A stretch of 64,000 bases of DNA from Microbacterium hominis NBRC 15708 (GCF_001592125.1 NZ_BCWI01000001.1:186001-250000), one strand, 5' to 3'; shown: positions 1 to 11,846, numbered from the stretch's first letter. Numbers and translations: made by a program. Notes: generated by a model not told the origin, from the letters alone.

Positions 1-648
<648 letters not shown>

Positions 649-703
649 GCGGCACGCCCAGGAACGCACGGCGCGCGTTCATGGGAGGTGGCTATCGGTT
701 TGC

Positions 704-709
704 TATCGT
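704..709 (+). promoter_or_regulatory. -10 box of leaderless MurE-like gene
   Basis: TATCGT with six bases before the GTG at 716, so the predicted transcription start is the start codon itself. No Shine-Dalgarno sequence precedes this GTG. Confidence 0.6.
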
Positions 710-715
710 CACCGA

Positions 716-2326
716 GTGAGTATCGAGCAGTCCTGCGCGCCGGAACCCTCGGACGCGGGAACGAGCAGTACGGCGGGGGCCGTCGCGGCCGTCGTCAACC
801 GACCCGACCACGTGACGCCGCGCACCCTGGATGAGGTTGCGGCCCGGCTTCCGAGCGCACGTGTGACGGGGTCGGCGACCGTGACGGGGATCTCGCTGAC
901 GACCGCGTCGACCCGCGCGGGCGACCTCTTCCTCGCCCAGCCGGGAGCGCGCACCCACGGCGCACGCTTCGTGGCGGACGCGGTCGCCGCCGGCGCCGCC
1001 GCGGTGCTCACGGATGCCGAGGGAGCCGCGATCATCGCGGAGACACCCGGCCTGGACCAGCTCGCCCGCATCGTCGTCGACGAGCACCCGCGCCGGTTCC
1101 TCGGTGCGCTCGCCGCCTGGTTCTATGGGTATCCCGCGCAGGCGCTGAAGACCATCGGCGTCACCGGCACTCAGGGGAAGACTTCGACGACCTATCTCGT
1201 GGACGCCGCGCGCGGCTCGATCCGCAGCGGCGTGATCGGTTCGATGGGGACCCGCATCGACGGCGTCGCGGTGCCCTCCACGCTGACGACCCCGGAAGCT
1301 CCGCAGATGCAGGCCCTCTTGGCTCTCATGCGCGAGCGCGGGGTCGAGGTGGTGTCGTCGGAGGTGTCCAGCCACGCGATCACGATGAATCGGGTCGCCG
1401 GGCTCCACTTCGACGTCGGCGTGTTCCTCAACCTCGGTCACGACCACCGCGACTTCCACGGCACGCAGGAGGCCTACCTCCTGGCCAAGCGCGAGCTGCT
1501 GACGAGCGCGATGTCGGGTGTCGGCCTGGTGAACGTCGACGACCGTGCCGGCCGTCGCCTGCACGCCGATCCCGAGCTGCACACGCAGTCGTATTCGGTC
1601 ACGGGCCGAGAGGCGGACTGGCGGGCGGTCGACGTCGAGCTCGGCCTGCACGGATCCTCCTTCACGGTCGTGGGGCCCGAGGGGCAGTCGGCCCGCTTCA
1701 CGACGCCGATGGTCGGCGAGTTCAGCGTCAGCAACATCGTCGCCGCCGTGGCGGCGCTCGACATCGTCGGGCATCCGCTGTCGGCGTCGGTCGCGGGCAT
1801 CGCGACGTTCACCGGCGTCGAGGGCCGCGTGCAGTTCGTGCCGGTCGACGCGCCCTTCCAGGTCGTCATCGACGCCGGTCACAAGCCCGAGGCGATCAAC
1901 GCCCTCCTGCGCGCCATGCGCCCGCTCACTCCGGCGCGGATCATCACGGTGATCGGCTCCAACGGCAACCGCGACATGCACAAGCGGCCTCTCATGGGCC
2001 GGTTCGCGGCGATGGCCTCGGACATCGTGATCGTCACCGACGACAACCCGGCCGACGAGGATCCCGCGACGATCCGCCGCGCGGTGGTCGCGGGCACCCG
2101 GGGCTCGCGCGCACAGGTCTTCGACGTCGCGGGACGCGCCGAGGCGATCCACAAGGCGGTCGAGCTGGCGGAGGAGGGGGACCTGATCGCGATCGTCGGC
2201 AAGGGCGACGAGCGTCACCAGATCATGCGCGACGGCGTGATCGTCCCGCACAGCGACCCCGACGAGGTCGAGTGGGCCCTGCAGCGGCGGCGTGCCGCCG
2301 CGGCGGCCGCGGCATCCGAGGGCTGA
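716..2326 (+). CDS. MurE-family Mur ligase (paralogue outside the dcw cluster)
   Basis: This 536-residue protein has the full three-domain Mur ligase architecture and is closest to MurE, which adds the third residue to UDP-MurNAc-L-Ala-D-Glu. Seen are the ATP loop TGTQGKTSTT (~residue 150), EVSSHA, a GHDHRDFHG stretch matching the MurE DHLDYH region, GVEGR, RDMHKRP, and DNPADEDP (~442) where MurE carries its amino-acid selector DNPR or DNPAN. The selector lacks the Arg of diaminopimelate enzymes, which fits a Lys/Orn-type cell wall. The usual VDYAHTPD box reads VIDAGHKPEA, an unusual change. It sits between DNA repair genes, so it may be a second Mur ligase rather than the housekeeping MurE. 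The GTG start is set by the leaderless -10 box. Confidence 0.8.
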   Translation: MSIEQSCAPEPSDAGTSSTAGAVAAVVNRPDHVTPRTLDEVAARLPSARVTGSATVTGISLTTASTRAGDLFLAQPGARTHGARFVADAVAAGAAAVLTDAEGAAIIAETPGLDQLARIVVDEHPRRFLGALAAWFYGYPAQALKTIGVTGTQGKTSTTYLVDAARGSIRSGVIGSMGTRIDGVAVPSTLTTPEAPQMQALLALMRERGVEVVSSEVSSHAITMNRVAGLHFDVGVFLNLGHDHRDFHGTQEAYLLAKRELLTSAMSGVGLVNVDDRAGRRLHADPELHTQSYSVTGREADWRAVDVELGLHGSSFTVVGPEGQSARFTTPMVGEFSVSNIVAAVAALDIVGHPLSASVAGIATFTGVEGRVQFVPVDAPFQVVIDAGHKPEAINALLRAMRPLTPARIITVIGSNGNRDMHKRPLMGRFAAMASDIVIVTDDNPADEDPATIRRAVVAGTRGSRAQVFDVAGRAEAIHKAVELAEEGDLIAIVGKGDERHQIMRDGVIVPHSDPDEVEWALQRRRAAAAAAASEG

Positions 2327-2360
2327 CCGTCCGGCGGTCGTCCGGCGTCGGGGGAGTGCC

Positions 2361-2597
2361 TCAGGGGCAGTGCATGAGGGGCTTCGGGCCGCTGCGGTCG
2401 AACGTGTGCTGCGACATCGGCGCTCCGCACAGCGGGCACGCGCGCTCGGCGCGGGCGGGCTCCGGCTCGACGTCGTAGGGGCCCACCGAGGCCGGTCCCG
2501 CGAAACGGATCAGGCGCGTGTTGAGGTACGTGTACCAGCCGCCGGCCTCGCGGACCCGCTCGCGCAGCGGAGGGCGATCCGGATCGTTTCGTGTCAT
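2361..2597 (-). CDS. Small zinc-ribbon-like protein, divergent from OhrR-type regulator
   Basis: A 78-residue protein of unknown function. It has a CPLC pair (Cys54/Cys57) followed by His64 and a C-terminal His76-Cys77, which looks like one small zinc-binding site. The N-terminal half (GGWYTYLNTRLIRFAG) is amphipathic with several aromatics. The ATG at 2597 is preferred over longer readings because a TACACT -10 box ends seven bases upstream and because a longer protein would run through the promoter of the divergent regulator. The shared 38-base gap holds a likely operator, so expression is probably controlled by the OhrR-like protein. It is not Ohr, the usual partner. Confidence 0.65.
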   Translation of the reverse strand: MTRNDPDRPPLRERVREAGGWYTYLNTRLIRFAGPASVGPYDVEPEPARAERACPLCGAPMSQHTFDRSGPKPLMHCP

Positions 2598-2602
2598 GAA
2601 GA

Positions 2603-2614
2603 TTAGTGTACTAA
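2603..2614. promoter_or_regulatory. Candidate OhrR-type operator
   Basis: TTAG and CTAA arms separated by four bases, in an AT-rich patch. The site covers the TACACT -10 box (2605-2610, minus strand) of the small zinc-ribbon gene and the -35 position of the regulator gene, so one bound dimer could silence both. Assignment to the regulator is by position. Confidence 0.45.
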
Positions 2615-2623
2615 CGATTCGAC

Positions 2624-2629
2624 TAGACT
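2624..2629 (+). promoter_or_regulatory. -10 box of leaderless ohrR-like gene
   Basis: TAGACT with six bases before the GTG at 2636, a leaderless arrangement identical to that of uvrA. Confidence 0.6.
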
Positions 2630-2635
2630 GGCGGC

Positions 2636-3073
2636 GTGGATTCTCGCGACGACCTCCTGAAGCTGGAGAACCAGCTCTGCTTCGCGCTCGTGACGGCGGC
2701 CCGCAACGTCGTCTCGATCTATCGGCCCGTGCTCGAGCCCCTCGGCCTGACGCATCCCCAGTACCTCGTGATGCTCGCGCTGTGGGAGAGCTCACCGCGC
2801 TCGCTGAGCGCGCTGGCCGACGAGCTCGCGATGGAGCCCGCGACGCTCTCGCCGCTCGTCAAGCGTCTGGAGGCGCAGGGCAGGGTCTCGCGCACGCGCC
2901 GGGCGGATGACGAGCGCGTCCTCGAGATCGCGCTCACGGCCGAGGGGCGTGCCCTGCGCACCGAGGCCCTCGACGTTCCCGGGCAGATCATGGCACGGGT
3001 GGGGGTCGACGCCACCGAGCTCGCGGCGCTCCGCGACGGTCTCGCGCCGTTCGCGGGGCGTCGGGTCGACTGA
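2636..3073 (+). CDS. MarR-family regulator of the OhrR type
   Basis: A 145-residue winged-helix repressor. The N-terminus (LENQLCFAL, then YRPVLEPLGLTHPQYLVMLALWE) matches OhrR closely, including Cys15, the residue oxidised by organic peroxides in Bacillus OhrR, and Tyr29; the second tyrosine partner of Bacillus OhrR (Tyr40) is His40 here. The recognition helix and wing lie at ~60-95 (TLSPLVKRLEAQG, RRADDERVLEI). It is transcribed divergently from the small zinc-ribbon gene and not from an ohr peroxidase gene, which is the expected neighbour. Peroxide sensing is inferred from family and Cys15. Confidence 0.8.
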   Translation: MDSRDDLLKLENQLCFALVTAARNVVSIYRPVLEPLGLTHPQYLVMLALWESSPRSLSALADELAMEPATLSPLVKRLEAQGRVSRTRRADDERVLEIALTAEGRALRTEALDVPGQIMARVGVDATELAALRDGLAPFAGRRVD

Positions 3074-3122
3074 GCCGGCTACGCCGACAGCGCACGTCGG
3101 ATCCGGTGTCGGAGGCCCCACC

Positions 3123-3128
3123 TAGACT
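3123..3128 (+). promoter_or_regulatory. -10 box of leaderless uvrA
   Basis: TAGACT with exactly six bases before the GTG at 3135. No ribosome binding site is present. Confidence 0.65.
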
Positions 3129-3134
3129 TGTGCG

Positions 3135-6053
3135 GTGCCCATCGTCCCTGTCGCCTCGTCGAAACTCAGCGTCCGCGGAGCCCGCGTCCACAACCTCAAG
3201 AACGTCGATCTGGACATCCCTCGGGACGCCCTCGTCGTCTTCACCGGGCTGTCGGGTTCGGGCAAATCGAGCCTCGCGTTCGACACGATCTTCGCGGAGG
3301 GTCAGCGCCGCTACGTCGAGTCGCTCAGCGCATACGCGCGTCAGTTCCTCGGCCAGGTCGACCGTCCCGACGTCGATTTCATCGAGGGCTTGAGCCCCGC
3401 CGTCTCCATCGACCAGAAGTCGACCAACCGCAACCCCCGCTCCACCGTGGGCACGATCACGGAGATCCACGACTACATGCGCCTGCTCTGGGCGCGCATC
3501 GGCATCCCGCACTGTCCCGAGTGCGGCGCGCAGATCCAGCGGCAGACGGTGCAGCAGATCGCCGATCAGCTGATGGAGCTGCCGGAGCGCACGCGCTACC
3601 AGATCGTGGCGCCCGTCGTCTCGCAGAAGAAGGGCGAGTTCGTCGACCTCTTCAAGGAGCTGTCGGCCAAGGGCTACGCGCGCGCCGTCGTCGACGGCGA
3701 CCTCATCCAGCTCGCCGAGCCGCCCACCCTCAAGAAGAGCTACAAGCACGACATCGCGGTCGTCGTCGACCGCCTCGTCGCGAGCCCCGACATCCTGGGC
3801 CGCATCACCGACTCGGTCGAGACGGCCCTCGGGCTGGCCGGCGGCATCGTCCAGGTCAACTTCGTCGACGAGGAGGGCGATGACGCCTGGGTGAGCTTCA
3901 GCGAGAAGCTCGCCTGTCCGAACGGCCACCCCCTGCAGCTCACGGAGATCGAACCGCGCACGTTCTCCTTCAACGCGCCCTTCGGCGCCTGCCCGGCGTG
4001 CTCCGGGCTCGGCACCCGGATGTCGGTCGACGTCGAGCTCATGCTCGGTGACGAGGACCTCTCGATCAACGAGGGCGTCATCATCCCGTGGACCACGCAG
4101 GGCAAGGGCCTCTACCAGTACTACGAGCGACTGCTCGTGGGTCTCGCCGACGACCTCGACTTCTCCCTCGACACCCCCTGGCGCGACCTCTCCACCGACG
4201 TGCAGGACGCGATCCTGCGCGGCGAGAACTACAAGGTCACCGTGAAGTGGCGCAACCGCTACGGCCGCGAGATGCGCTACTCCTCGGGCTTCGAGGGCGT
4301 GGTGCCGTACATCGAGCGGCAGTACACCCAGGCCGAGACCGACACGCAGCGTCAGCGATGGGCGGAGTACCTGCGCGAGGTGCCCTGCCCCGTCTGCCAC
4401 GGCGACCGGCTCAAGCCCGAGGTGCTCGCCGTGCTCGTGCACGACCGCTCGATCGCCGACGCCTCGCGGATGAGCCTCGCGGAGGCGCAGGACTACTTCG
4501 CGCAGCTCGAGCTGACCGATCGTGAGGCCAAGATCGCCGCGGCCGTGCTGCGGGAGATCCGCGCCCGGCTGGACTTCCTGGTCCAGGTCGGACTGAACTA
4601 CCTGAGCCTGGGCCGATCGGCCGGGTCGCTGTCGGGCGGCGAGGCGCAGCGCATCCGTCTCGCCACCCAGATCGGGTCGGGGCTGACCGGCGTCCTGTAC
4701 GTCCTCGACGAGCCGTCGATCGGTCTGCACCAGCGCGACAACCGGCGCCTGATCGAGACCCTGGTCCGCCTGAAAGACCTGGGCAACACGCTGATCGTCG
4801 TCGAGCACGACGAGGAGACGGTCCACGCCTCGGACTGGGTCGTCGACATCGGACCGCGCGCCGGTGTGGACGGCGGCGAGGTCGTGCACTCCGGCCCCCT
4901 GGCCTCCCTGCTCGAGGAGGAACGATCCCTCACCGGCGCCTACCTGAGCGGCCGTCGGGCGATCGCGACCCCCAAGAAGCGCCGCAAGATCGACAAGAAG
5001 CGGATGCTGACCGTCGTCGGCGCGCGCGAGAACAACCTCCAGAACGTGACCGCGGAGTTCCCGCTCGGCGTCCTCACGGCGGTCACGGGCGTCAGCGGCT
5101 CCGGCAAGTCGACGCTGGTCAACGGCATCCTCTACGAGGTGCTCGCCACCAAGCTCAACGGCGCGCGTCGCGTGGCGGGCAAGCACACCCGCGTGACCGG
5201 GCTCGACAACCTCGACAAGGTCGTGCACGTCGACCAGGCGCCGATCGGCCGCACCCCGCGCTCGAACCCGGCGACCTACACGGGCGTCTTCGACCGCATC
5301 CGGACGCTGTTCAGCGAGACCCCCGAGGCGAAGGCCCGGGGCTACCAGCCGGGCCGGTTCAGCTTCAACGTCAAGGGCGGACGCTGCGAGGCGTGCTCCG
5401 GCGACGGCACGATCAAGATCGAGATGAACTTCCTGCCCGACGTCTACGTCGACTGCGAGGTCTGCCACGGCAAGCGGTACAACCGCGACACGCTCGCGGT
5501 GCACTACAAGGGCAAGAACATCGCCGAGGTGCTGGAGATGCCCATCTCCGAGGCCGCGGAGTTCTTCGAACCCATCCAGGCCATCCACCGCTTCCTGAAG
5601 ACTCTCGTCGACGTCGGCCTCGGATACGTACGGCTGGGGCAGTCGGCCACCACCCTCTCCGGCGGTGAGGCGCAGCGGGTCAAGCTCGCCACCGAGCTCC
5701 AGCGGCGCTCGAACGGCCGCAGCATCTACGTGCTCGACGAGCCCACGACCGGACTGCACTTCGAGGACGTGTCGCGCCTGCTGCAGGTGCTCGGCGGGCT
5801 CGTCGACAAGGGCAACACGGTCGTCGTCATCGAGCACAACCTCGACGTGATCAAGTCGGCCGACTGGATCATCGACCTGGGGCCCGAGGGCGGATCGGGC
5901 GGCGGTCGCATCGTCGCCACGGGCACGCCCGAGCAGGTGGCCGACGTCGAGGAGAGTCACACCGGCGCCTTCCTCGCGGAGATCCTGGCATCCGAGCGCG
6001 AGCGGTCCGGCGCCGCAGCGAAGGCTCGGGGGCCGGTGCGGAAGGCGGGCTGA
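3135..6053 (+). CDS. uvrA: UvrABC system protein A (excinuclease ATPase)
   Basis: A 972-residue damage-recognition ATPase that scans DNA as a dimer and loads UvrB. It has two ABC modules: Walker [10 protein letters not shown] near residue 40 with signature [12 protein letters not shown] near 500, and GVSGSGKST near 655 with [12 protein letters not shown] near 845. The C-terminal zinc module ([17 protein letters not shown]) is complete. The first zinc module reads CPNGH...CPAC, so one Cys is replaced. Start is the GTG fixed by the leaderless -10 box. It ends one base before uvrC, so the two are co-transcribed. Length is normal for the family. Confidence 0.97.
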   Translation: MPIVPVASSKLSVRGARVHNLKNVDLDIPRDALVVFTGLSGSGKSSLAFDTIFAEGQRRYVESLSAYARQFLGQVDRPDVDFIEGLSPAVSIDQKSTNRNPRSTVGTITEIHDYMRLLWARIGIPHCPECGAQIQRQTVQQIADQLMELPERTRYQIVAPVVSQKKGEFVDLFKELSAKGYARAVVDGDLIQLAEPPTLKKSYKHDIAVVVDRLVASPDILGRITDSVETALGLAGGIVQVNFVDEEGDDAWVSFSEKLACPNGHPLQLTEIEPRTFSFNAPFGACPACSGLGTRMSVDVELMLGDEDLSINEGVIIPWTTQGKGLYQYYERLLVGLADDLDFSLDTPWRDLSTDVQDAILRGENYKVTVKWRNRYGREMRYSSGFEGVVPYIERQYTQAETDTQRQRWAEYLREVPCPVCHGDRLKPEVLAVLVHDRSIADASRMSLAEAQDYFAQLELTDREAKIAAAVLREIRARLDFLVQVGLNYLSLGRSAGSLSGGEAQRIRLATQIGSGLTGVLYVLDEPSIGLHQRDNRRLIETLVRLKDLGNTLIVVEHDEETVHASDWVVDIGPRAGVDGGEVVHSGPLASLLEEERSLTGAYLSGRRAIATPKKRRKIDKKRMLTVVGARENNLQNVTAEFPLGVLTAVTGVSGSGKSTLVNGILYEVLATKLNGARRVAGKHTRVTGLDNLDKVVHVDQAPIGRTPRSNPATYTGVFDRIRTLFSETPEAKARGYQPGRFSFNVKGGRCEACSGDGTIKIEMNFLPDVYVDCEVCHGKRYNRDTLAVHYKGKNIAEVLEMPISEAAEFFEPIQAIHRFLKTLVDVGLGYVRLGQSATTLSGGEAQRVKLATELQRRSNGRSIYVLDEPTTGLHFEDVSRLLQVLGGLVDKGNTVVVIEHNLDVIKSADWIIDLGPEGGSGGGRIVATGTPEQVADVEESHTGAFLAEILASERERSGAAAKARGPVRKAG

Positions 6054-6054
6054 G

Positions 6055-7974
6055 GTGGCGTCCGACCTGCCGTACAAGCCGCGGCCGGGAGAGATCCCGA
6101 CCCAGCCCGGCGTGTACCGGTTCCGCGACGCCGACGGCCGCGTGCTGTACGTCGGCAAGGCGAAGAACCTCCGGGCGCGGCTGTCGAACTACTTCGCCCC
6201 GCTGCACACCCTCCACGAGCGCACGCGCCGGATGGTGCTGACCGCGGCATCCGTGGAGTGGACCGTCGTCGCCAGCGACGTCGAGTCGTTGCAGCTCGAG
6301 TACATGTGGATCCAGGAGTTCTCGCCTCCGTTCAACGTGCGCTACAAGGACGACAAGTCCTACCCGTACATGGCGATCACGCTGGCCGACGAGGCGCCCC
6401 GCGTCATCGTGACCCGCAATCGGCGCATCCCCGGAGCGCGCTACTTCGGGCCGTATCCGAAGGTGTGGGCGGTGCACGACACCATCGATCTGATGATCAA
6501 GGTGTTCCCGATCCGCACCTGCTCCGACGCCTCGTACAAGAAGGCGATGGCCACCGGGCGGCCGTGCTTCCCCGGGCAGATCGGTCGGTGCGGGGGCCCC
6601 TGCTCGATGAAGGTGACGATCGAGGAGCACCGGGCGATCGTCGACGACTTCGTCGCGTTCATGTCCGGCGGAGACCAGCGGTTCGCGCGCGAGCTGACCG
6701 CCCGCATGCGCGAGGCCTCGGCGGAGATGGACTACGAGTCCGCGGCGCTCTACCGCGATCGTCTCCAGGCGATCGACGCCGTCCTCAGCCGCAGCTCGCT
6801 CGTGCTCGCGGAGGACACGGACGCCGACCTGTTCGGCATCGCCGAAGACGAGTTGTCGGCCGCCGTGCAGCACTTCGTCGTGCGCGGCGGCCGGGTGCGG
6901 GGTGTGCGCGCCACGACGATCGACAAGGAGCTCGACATCTCGGGCGCCGACCTCGTCGACCAGGTGGTGCAGCGCACCTACGGCTCCGCGACGGCGGCGG
7001 ACATCCCGCGGCAGGTGCTGGTGCCGACGCTGCCCGACGACGCCGCCGACCTCGAGCAGTGGCTGCAGGAGCGTCGGGGCAAGCGGGTCACGCTCCAGGT
7101 CGCGCAGCGCGGTCGCAAGGCCGATCTCATGCGCACGGCGACGCTCAACGCGCAGCAGGCGCTCCTGCTGCACAAGACCCGCCGCACGTCCGACTACACG
7201 GCGCGCACGAAGGCCCTCACCGATCTGCAGATCGCGCTCGGGATGGACGAGGCGCCGCTGCGCATCGAGTGCTACGACGTGTCGCACCTGTCCGGCACGA
7301 ACGTGGTCGCCTCCATGGTCGTCTTCGAGGACGGTCTGCCGAGGAAGGACCAGTACCGATCGTTCGGCGTTCCCGAGACCACGGACGACACCGACTCGCT
7401 CTACCAGGTGCTGACCCGTCGGCTCGCCCACATCGACCGCGACGAGGCGCTGCCGGATGCCGCCACGGTCGCCGTGGAGGGCGACCCGGACGCCGATCCG
7501 GACGCCCCCGTCGTCACGGAGCGCAAGCGTCCGCGCTTCGCCTACCGCCCGCAGCTGCTCGTGGTCGACGGCGGCGCGCCGCAGGTCGCGGCGGCGGCGC
7601 GGGCGCTCGAGGATGCCGGGCACACCGAGATCGCCCTGTGCGGCATCGCGAAGCGGCTCGAGGAGATCTGGCTGCCGGGGGAGGACTACCCCGTGATCCT
7701 GCCGCGCACCTCCGAGGCGCTCTACCTCCTGCAGCGCCTGCGAGACGAGGCCCATCGCTTCGCGATCACGCACCAGCGCAAGCGTCGCAAGCGCGACATC
7801 TCGACCGTGCTCGGTGAGGTGCCGGGACTCGGTGACGCGCGCATCAAGGCCCTGCTGCGTCACTTCGGCTCCGTCACCGCGCTGAGCGCCGCGACGGCCG
7901 ACGAGATGACCGCCCTACCCGGCATCGGGCCGAAGCTCGCGGCGGCGATCGAGCAGCGCCTCGCGAATCGATAG
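6055..7974 (+). CDS. uvrC: UvrABC system protein C (excinuclease nuclease subunit)
   Basis: A 639-residue nuclease that makes both incisions around the lesion. Domains in order are the GIY-YIG nuclease (~15-95, [20 protein letters not shown]), the Cys-rich linker ([17 protein letters not shown]), a UVR motif that pairs with UvrB (~205-240), the RNase H-like 5' nuclease (~360-550, [10 protein letters not shown] and VVDGGAPQV) and C-terminal helix-hairpin-helix motifs ([27 protein letters not shown]). The GTG start follows the uvrA stop by one base. Its TAG stop is part of the TAGGCT -10 box of rapZ. Confidence 0.97.
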   Translation: MASDLPYKPRPGEIPTQPGVYRFRDADGRVLYVGKAKNLRARLSNYFAPLHTLHERTRRMVLTAASVEWTVVASDVESLQLEYMWIQEFSPPFNVRYKDDKSYPYMAITLADEAPRVIVTRNRRIPGARYFGPYPKVWAVHDTIDLMIKVFPIRTCSDASYKKAMATGRPCFPGQIGRCGGPCSMKVTIEEHRAIVDDFVAFMSGGDQRFARELTARMREASAEMDYESAALYRDRLQAIDAVLSRSSLVLAEDTDADLFGIAEDELSAAVQHFVVRGGRVRGVRATTIDKELDISGADLVDQVVQRTYGSATAADIPRQVLVPTLPDDAADLEQWLQERRGKRVTLQVAQRGRKADLMRTATLNAQQALLLHKTRRTSDYTARTKALTDLQIALGMDEAPLRIECYDVSHLSGTNVVASMVVFEDGLPRKDQYRSFGVPETTDDTDSLYQVLTRRLAHIDRDEALPDAATVAVEGDPDADPDAPVVTERKRPRFAYRPQLLVVDGGAPQVAAAARALEDAGHTEIALCGIAKRLEEIWLPGEDYPVILPRTSEALYLLQRLRDEAHRFAITHQRKRRKRDISTVLGEVPGLGDARIKALLRHFGSVTALSAATADEMTALPGIGPKLAAAIEQRLANR

Positions 7975-7977
7975 GCT
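7972..7977 (+). promoter_or_regulatory. -10 box of rapZ inside the uvrC stop codon
   Basis: TAGGCT begins with the uvrC TAG stop. Predicted transcription start is near 7984, giving a leader of about 37 bases before rapZ. Confidence 0.5.
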
Positions 7978-8020
7978 GTTCGTATCCGGATCGGCATGCG
8001 ATCAGTCCTGGGGAGTGCAC

Positions 8021-8896
8021 GTGGCAGATGACCAGCCCGCCGGCGAGGTGCTGATCGTCACGGGCATGTCCGGTGCCGGTCGCACGACCGCGGCCAACGC
8101 CCTCGAAGACCTCGACTGGTACGTCGTCGACAACCTCCCGCCCCAGATGCTGGGGCCGCTGCTCGAACTCACCGAGATGGCCGGCGGGGCGCTGCCGAAG
8201 CTCGCGGCGGTCGTCGATGTGCGCGGCCGCGACCTCTTCCAGGCGTTGCCGGCGGTCACCAGCGCCCTGCGCGCGGGTCGTCAGCTGCGCGTGCTGTTCC
8301 TCGACGCGGGCGACGACGTGCTCGTGCGCCGATTCGAGTCGGTCCGGCGCCCGCATCCGCTGCAGGGCGACGGCACGATCCTCGACGGCATCCAGCGCGA
8401 GCGCGAGCGGCTGGCGGTCATCCGCGAGAGCGCCGACGTCATCATCGACACGAGCGCGATGAACATCCACCAGCTGGCGAACCGCGTCGTCGACCTCTTC
8501 AGCGAGGAGGGCGCGGCGCGGCACACGATCACCGTCATGAGCTTCGGTTTCAAGTACGGCCTCCCCACCGACGTCGACCTCGTCGCCGACATGCGTTTTC
8601 TGCCGAACCCGTTCTGGATCCCGGAGCTGAAGGGGCACACCGGCGAGGAGGAGCCCGTGCGCGACTACGTGCTCGCGCAGGAGGGCGCGCGCGAGTTCAT
8701 CGACGCGTACGCGACGGCCCTGCGCCCCGTCCTCGCGGGCTACCAGCGCGAGAACAAGCGCCACTCCGTTCTCGCCGTCGGGTGCACGGGCGGCAAGCAC
8801 CGCTCGGTCGTGACGGCGATCGAGCTGGCCGACCGCCTGTCGCAGGTGCCGGGTGTGGCCGTACGGGTGAAGCATCGCGACCTCGGTCGCGAGTAG
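8021..8896 (+). CDS. rapZ: RapZ / YvcJ-family nucleotide-binding protein
   Basis: A 291-residue P-loop protein. In proteobacteria RapZ is an RNA-binding adaptor controlling amino-sugar synthesis; in Gram-positives the role is less clear. Seen are the Walker [17 protein letters not shown] at ~11-26, [14 protein letters not shown], and the conserved C-terminal stretch [21 protein letters not shown] with IGCTGG-type [11 protein letters not shown] near the end. The GTG at 8021 is chosen over GTG 8015 because GGGGAG lies five bases upstream. It sits upstream of whiA as in most actinobacteria, but the yvcK/cuvA gene that usually lies between them is absent. Confidence 0.93.
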   Translation: MADDQPAGEVLIVTGMSGAGRTTAANALEDLDWYVVDNLPPQMLGPLLELTEMAGGALPKLAAVVDVRGRDLFQALPAVTSALRAGRQLRVLFLDAGDDVLVRRFESVRRPHPLQGDGTILDGIQRERERLAVIRESADVIIDTSAMNIHQLANRVVDLFSEEGAARHTITVMSFGFKYGLPTDVDLVADMRFLPNPFWIPELKGHTGEEEPVRDYVLAQEGAREFIDAYATALRPVLAGYQRENKRHSVLAVGCTGGKHRSVVTAIELADRLSQVPGVAVRVKHRDLGRE

Positions 8897-8899
8897 GCT
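8894..8899 (+). promoter_or_regulatory. -10 box of whiA inside the rapZ stop codon
   Basis: TAGGCT begins with the rapZ TAG stop; predicted start of transcription is near 8906, 30 bases before the whiA GTG. Same design as the uvrC/rapZ junction. Confidence 0.5.
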
Positions 8900-8935
8900 G
8901 GATGTTTGTCCCCGCCCCCCGAACGAAGGATCGCC

Positions 8936-9913
8936 GTGTCGCCGACCGTTGACGTGAAGTCCGAGCTGGCCGCGGTCCGCGACCCTCGTCCCACGGCGCG
9001 GGTGGCCGAACTCACCGCGATCCTGCGCTTCTCCGGCGGCCTGCACTCGATCGCGGGACGCGTGGCCGTGGAGGCCGAGCTCGAGACGGATCCGCTCGCC
9101 CGACGCGTCGCGCGAGACATCATGGAGCTGTACGGCGTGCGCCCCGAGCTGCACCGCGTGCAGGCCTCAGGCGGACGCGCCGGCGGGCACTTCGCCGTGC
9201 GCGTCATCGAGGGCGGCGAGACCCTCGCCCGACAGACGGGACTGCTCGACGCGCGCCGTCGCCCGGTGCGCGGCCTGCCCAACAAGCTCACCACGGGGGC
9301 GCGCCACGACCTCGCGGCGGTCTGGCGCGGCGCGTTCCTGGCCAGCGGCACCCTCTCCGACCCCGGACGCTCGGCGGCGCTCGAGATCGCCTGCCCTTCG
9401 GGCGAGGCGGCCATGGCGCTCGTCGGCGCCGGCCATCGCATCGGGATCGCGGCGAAGGCCCGTGAGGTCCGCGGCGTTCCCCGGGTCGTCGTCCGCGACG
9501 GCGAGGCGATCCGTATCGCCCTGGCCGAGATGGGTGCCGTGCGCACCGCCCAGGCCTGGGAGGAGATGCGTCAGCGCCGCGAGGTGCGCGCCGGCGTCAA
9601 CCGTCTGGTCAACTTCGACGATGCCAACCTGCGTCGGTCCGCACAGGCGGCCGTCGCCGCCTGTGCCCGCGTCGAGCGCGCACTGGAGATCCTGGGAGAC
9701 GACGTCCCCGAGCATCTGCGCGAGGCGGGGGAGCTGCGGCTGTCCCACCGCGACGCGAGCCTCGACGAGCTCGGCCACCACGCCGACCCCCCGCTGACGA
9801 AGGATGCCGTCGCCGGCCGGATCCGGCGTCTGCTCGCGATGGCCGACAAGAAGGCCGTGAGCACCGGCATCCCCGGTACGGACTCCGCCGTGCCCGAGGG
9901 TCTCGAGGACTGA
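8936..9913 (+). CDS. whiA: Sporulation/division regulator WhiA
   Basis: A 325-residue DNA-binding protein with an N-terminal LAGLIDADG-like homing-endonuclease fold that has lost nuclease function and a C-terminal helix-turn-helix. The N-terminus [10 protein letters not shown] fits the family pattern, as do [18 protein letters not shown] (~220) and the C-terminal [34 protein letters not shown] (~280-310). The GTG start has GAAGGA five bases upstream. In non-sporulating actinobacteria WhiA contributes to division control. Confidence 0.95.
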   Translation: MSPTVDVKSELAAVRDPRPTARVAELTAILRFSGGLHSIAGRVAVEAELETDPLARRVARDIMELYGVRPELHRVQASGGRAGGHFAVRVIEGGETLARQTGLLDARRRPVRGLPNKLTTGARHDLAAVWRGAFLASGTLSDPGRSAALEIACPSGEAAMALVGAGHRIGIAAKAREVRGVPRVVVRDGEAIRIALAEMGAVRTAQAWEEMRQRREVRAGVNRLVNFDDANLRRSAQAAVAACARVERALEILGDDVPEHLREAGELRLSHRDASLDELGHHADPPLTKDAVAGRIRRLLAMADKKAVSTGIPGTDSAVPEGLED

Positions 9914-9995
9914 CCCCCGCGTCACGGGGCGCGTGCGCGGCGGTACACGTCGGTCGCGGTGGGAACAACCCCCTGCCGGCAGCGTTGCACCTCAA

Positions 9996-10001
9996 TAGGA
10001 T
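9996..10001 (+). promoter_or_regulatory. -10 box of sodA
   Basis: TAGGAT with predicted transcription start near 10008, leaving a leader of about 50 bases before the sodA ATG. No clear -35 box is seen at the expected distance. Confidence 0.4.
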
Positions 10002-10057
10002 GGCAATGTCCCATCGCCGCAGCGCAGTTGCGGCGCCGACGACAGGAAGAAGAGAAC

Positions 10058-10687
10058 ATGGCGATCTACACGCTGCCCGACCTCCCCTACGACTTCGCAG
10101 CCCTCGAACCGCACATCAGCGGCAAGATCATGCAGCTCCACCACGACAAGCACCACCAGGCGTACGTCACGGGAGCCAACACGGCGCTCGAGCAGCTGGC
10201 GGAGGCCCGCGAGAGCGGCAACCTGGCCAACGTGAACAAGCTCGAGAAGGACCTCGCGTTCAACCTCGGCGGCCACGTCAACCACTCGATCTTCTGGACC
10301 AACCTGGCGCCCGCGAACGACGGCGGCGGCGGACAGCCGGAGGGCGAGCTGAAGGCCGCGATCGAGGAGTTCTTCGGTGGCTTCGAGAAGTTCCAGGCGC
10401 ACTTCACGGCCGCCGCGACCGGCATCCAGGGCTCCGGCTGGGCGGTGCTGAGCTGGGACCCGATCGGCGAGCAGCTGATCATCCAGCAGCTCTTCGACCA
10501 GCAGTCCAACACGGCGCAGGGCACCGTCCCGATCTTCCAGCTCGACATGTGGGAGCACGCCTTCTACCTCGACTACCTCAACGTCAAGGCGGACTACGTC
10601 AAGGCCGTGTGGAACATCGCGAACTGGGGCAACGTCGCAGAGCGCTTTTCGACGGCGCGCGAGAAGACGGCCGGACTGCTCAAGTAG
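10058..10687 (+). CDS. sodA: Superoxide dismutase, Mn/Fe family
   Basis: A 209-residue cytosolic enzyme converting superoxide to peroxide and oxygen. Metal ligands are His28 (LHHDKHHQAYV), the His in GGHVNHSIFW, and Asp and His in DMWEHAFYLDY. The GSGWAVLSWDP segment and overall length fit the family; manganese is likely by taxonomy but metal choice cannot be proved from sequence. The ATG is preceded by a purine-rich GGAAGAAGAGAA stretch. A strong terminator follows 18 bases after the stop. Confidence 0.95.
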   Translation: MAIYTLPDLPYDFAALEPHISGKIMQLHHDKHHQAYVTGANTALEQLAEARESGNLANVNKLEKDLAFNLGGHVNHSIFWTNLAPANDGGGGQPEGELKAAIEEFFGGFEKFQAHFTAAATGIQGSGWAVLSWDPIGEQLIIQQLFDQQSNTAQGTVPIFQLDMWEHAFYLDYLNVKADYVKAVWNIANWGNVAERFSTAREKTAGLLK

Positions 10688-10705
10688 TAGTCTCATGACC
10701 AGGTG

Positions 10706-11837
<1,132 letters not shown>

Positions 11838-11846
11838 GGCTTCGCC

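Noticed and set aside
2988-6158. A 1056-codon open frame on the minus strand opposite uvrA.
   Set aside because: It mirrors uvrA codon for codon, is rich in Asp/Val/Leu/Arg repeats with no domain, and has no promoter or ribosome site. Long antisense frames are expected in high-GC genes.
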